Assembly: GCA_003519585.1 (NCBI GenBank)
Contig: DOWL01000245.1
Span: forward strand, 1 to 24,160
DNA length: 24,160 nucleotides
Reading direction: 5' to 3'
From: Nocardioides sp.
GTDB taxonomy: Bacteria > Actinomycetota > Actinomycetes > Propionibacteriales > Nocardioidaceae
Of this stretch, positions 22,651 through 24,160 are shown in pieces. Each line of letters starts with the position of its first letter. Position 1 is the stretch's first letter. The notes beneath the pieces were generated by a model, which was not told where the DNA came from, made no database searches, and saw only the letters and a list, made by a program, of their open reading frames with translations. The translations under genes and the position numbers were made by a program.

Positions 22651-23877
22651 CTAGGCGTGAATGGCTCTCTCGAGGAGTGTTCGGAACCCCGACTCCGAGA
22701 CGATGGCAACCCCATAGTCTCGTGCCTTCTTGGCTTTGCCGCTCAACGAGTCGGGATCGGCGGCAACTAGTAGCTTGGTTCGTTTGGTCAGCCCGCCAAC
22801 GATGAGCCCCATGTTCGCCGCTTCCCGCTCGAGAACGTCTCGAGGCACCGACATCGAGCCGGTCAGACAGATGGCGTCGCCAGGTCGGAGCGCAAATCCT
22901 GAGTCCCGAGCGGCGTCGGCGGGCAGGTTTGCGGCCTTGGCCAGTGCGCTCTCTACCTCCTCTGGCAGTCCCAGGAGTGATGCCACTCGCGCTAGATCGC
23001 TCCGCTCGTCGTCCGTGACGACGCCGTCTTCTAGTGCCACTCGGGCCATAGCGACGAGGTAGTCCTGATGGAGATCCTCGACCGCTTTGCGATCGAGGCC
23101 ATGACTTTCGGCGACCGCGAGCAGGGAGTCGATCTCGTGCGCGGACAGATACCTGTCCAACAGCGCCATCTCGAGGACGTCCAGATACGAGTCGACGGCG
23201 GCGTCGCCCCCGCTCGGCATCTTCCCGATGATCCGATCAAGCCACGAAGAGTCGTCGGAAGCTTGCTGCTCGCCACGCGTCACAAGACGGCAGGGCTCGT
23301 CACCGTAAGTGAGGCCTGGCCAGGGATAGGCCTGCGACCAGGCCAGCGCATCGGCCCACGGTGGCGAACCGCCAGTTGCTTCGATGCAGCGCTGGAGAAG
23401 AACGGCGACCGCCGCCGCCTGGTGGCTGCTGCTATAGCGACGAGCCAGCGGAACGCCAACCTCATCGCAGCAATCGACAAGCCGCCGGCGCTTCCTTGCG
23501 GACAGCAGCCGGAACCACTCCATCGTGGGGACTCCGACTAAGAGCGGCATGGTGAGGGGTACGCCGCAACGTCGTAGCTCGGCTTCCAAGAAACCAAGGT
23601 CGAACATGAGGTTGTGAGCGACGAGCGTCCGCCCCGTCACAGACTGCAGGACCAGCTGAATGAGGTCGTCGAAGATCGGCGCCTGCAACACGTCTCGGGC
23701 AGAGATGCCATGAATGCCTGTTTCGCCTACATCGCGCTCAGGATTTACAAGAGTGCACCAGGAATCTTCCACTACACCGGAAGCTGAGGTCAGGACCATC
23801 GCGATCTCGACCACTCGATGCTGCATTGAAGGTTCGAGTCCCGTGGTCTGGACGTCGATGACTGCGTACCCGCTCAT
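22651..23877 (-). CDS. DnaQ-like exonuclease-fold / TerB-like / BRCT protein with damaged exonuclease site
   Basis: A 408-residue three-part protein. Residues 1-165 have the DEDDh 3'-5' exonuclease fold: VIDVQTTGLEP (Asp8 kept, usual Glu now Gln10), LVAHNLMFDLGFLEAEL (Asp93 kept) and SSHQAAAVAVLL (His152 kept, the Asp expected five residues later is Val157). So two of the four metal-binding carboxylates are gone. Residues about 228-308 resemble a TerB-like helical domain (LEMALLDRYLSAHEID, ALEDGVVTDDERSDLARVA). Residues 329-404 are a BRCT domain (PGDAICLTGSMSVPRDVLE, TKLLVAADPDSLSGKAKKA). The family is known in actinobacteria with an intact site, so this copy probably binds nucleic acid without cutting. 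ATG at 23877 has GGGGA just upstream. Same orientation as hipBA, 430 bp upstream. Confidence 0.85.
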   Translation of the reverse strand: MSGYAVIDVQTTGLEPSMQHRVVEIAMVLTSASGVVEDSWCTLVNPERDVGETGIHGISARDVLQAPIFDDLIQLVLQSVTGRTLVAHNLMFDLGFLEAELRRCGVPLTMPLLVGVPTMEWFRLLSARKRRRLVDCCDEVGVPLARRYSSSHQAAAVAVLLQRCIEATGGSPPWADALAWSQAYPWPGLTYGDEPCRLVTRGEQQASDDSSWLDRIIGKMPSGGDAAVDSYLDVLEMALLDRYLSAHEIDSLLAVAESHGLDRKAVEDLHQDYLVAMARVALEDGVVTDDERSDLARVASLLGLPEEVESALAKAANLPADAARDSGFALRPGDAICLTGSMSVPRDVLEREAANMGLIVGGLTKRTKLLVAADPDSLSGKAKKARDYGVAIVSESGFRTLLERAIHA

Positions 23878-24023
23878 TCATCCCCGTTCGACTGGATGCG
23901 ACTTAACCCTGAGGTGTTACCCACGAAGGTCGGGTCGCGGTGAAGAAGGAAACCGTACGTCGAGACAAGCCTCGATTGTCACCCAGACAGCTGCCCGCGT
24001 AGGCGCCTCGTCGCCTTCGCGCG

Positions 24024-24092
24024 CGCACTGCTTCAGTGCGTCGTTGTGGGCGGAACGACGCACTCTGCCGGGCACGGATCTCGGCAGATCCG
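24024..24092. repeat. Nested inverted repeats; no gene from 23878 to the window end
   Basis: Within 69 bp there are four inverted repeats, some sharing arms: CGCACTG/CAGTGCG (24024-24030, 24034-24040); an 11-bp perfect pair AGTGCGTCGTT/AACGACGCACT (24035-24045, 24054-24064); TCTGCCG/CGGCAGA (24064-24070, 24082-24088); and CGGATC/GATCCG (24075-24080, 24087-24092). Shared arms make the folds mutually exclusive. The last part repeats the hairpin of the 39-bp repeats near 19800-19900. It lies upstream of the exonuclease-like gene. I see no coding sequence in 23878-24160. Confidence 0.5.
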
Positions 24093-24160
24093 GGCCCCTT
24101 CTGGAAGGTCGCATTGGGGTGTGGAGGAGTCCGGAGGGAATGTCGGTGGCCGCGTCTAGC

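Noticed and set aside
23826..23845. tRNA T-arm-like sequence GGTTCGAGTCCC
   Set aside because: It falls in the codons for TTGLEP of the exonuclease-fold gene, and no acceptor stem, D-arm or anticodon arm surrounds it.
23917..24114. 65-codon minus-strand frame at the window end
   Set aside because: It runs across the nested inverted repeats, shows Arg/Pro-rich shadow-type composition, and lacks a convincing Shine-Dalgarno.

Overview
The window is about 24 kb of very GC-rich DNA with GTG and TTG starts, compact operons, several near-leaderless genes, and actinobacterial families: a MalT-like (LAL) LuxR regulator, an SCO4226-type nickel-binding protein, MMPL and DHA2 transporters. The best inference is a high-GC actinomycete, probably Nocardioidaceae (Nocardioides-like). 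That rests on gene content and style, not on a marker gene.

Positions 1-19233 look like ordinary chromosome. In order they hold: the 5' part of a phenylacetate-CoA ligase (minus); a PQQ-type sugar dehydrogenase lipoprotein and an MMPL exporter behind a MerR-type promoter (plus); a secreted LamG protein (minus); a YjbR-like protein (plus); a PAP2 phosphatase / histidine kinase operon (minus); a secreted phospholipase D-like protein and a Fic protein (plus); an SCO4226-type protein (minus); a DHA2 drug exporter and a LAL LuxR regulator (plus); then cydA-cydB and a type II NADH dehydrogenase (plus). The last three genes together give a non-proton-pumping NADH-to-oxygen route (NDH-2, quinone, cytochrome bd) of the kind used under low oxygen or respiratory stress. 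The LAL regulator immediately upstream is the obvious candidate controller.

From about 19240 to the end the character changes. GC appears lower by eye, coding is sparser, and self-regulating DNA-binding modules and repeats dominate. This part holds a 67-residue HTH protein with a perfect 18-bp palindrome against its start codon; a 500-bp gene-poor stretch with a 39-bp direct repeat; a hipB-hipA toxin-antitoxin pair; and a DnaQ-like/TerB/BRCT protein whose exonuclease motifs are damaged. It ends in nested inverted repeats that share a 17-bp element with the 39-bp repeat. I read it as an accessory or defence-type island; no integrase or tRNA is visible.

The strongest unusual signals are in the hip locus. 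Five copies of an 18-bp palindromic site sit on an exact 27-bp pitch directly upstream of hipB. HipA carries about 215 extra C-terminal residues beyond the normal kinase. A second toxin-type gene, fic, has its own elaborate operator: three copies of a 12-bp sequence in alternating orientation, including a perfect 16-bp inverted repeat, beside a probably near-leaderless start.
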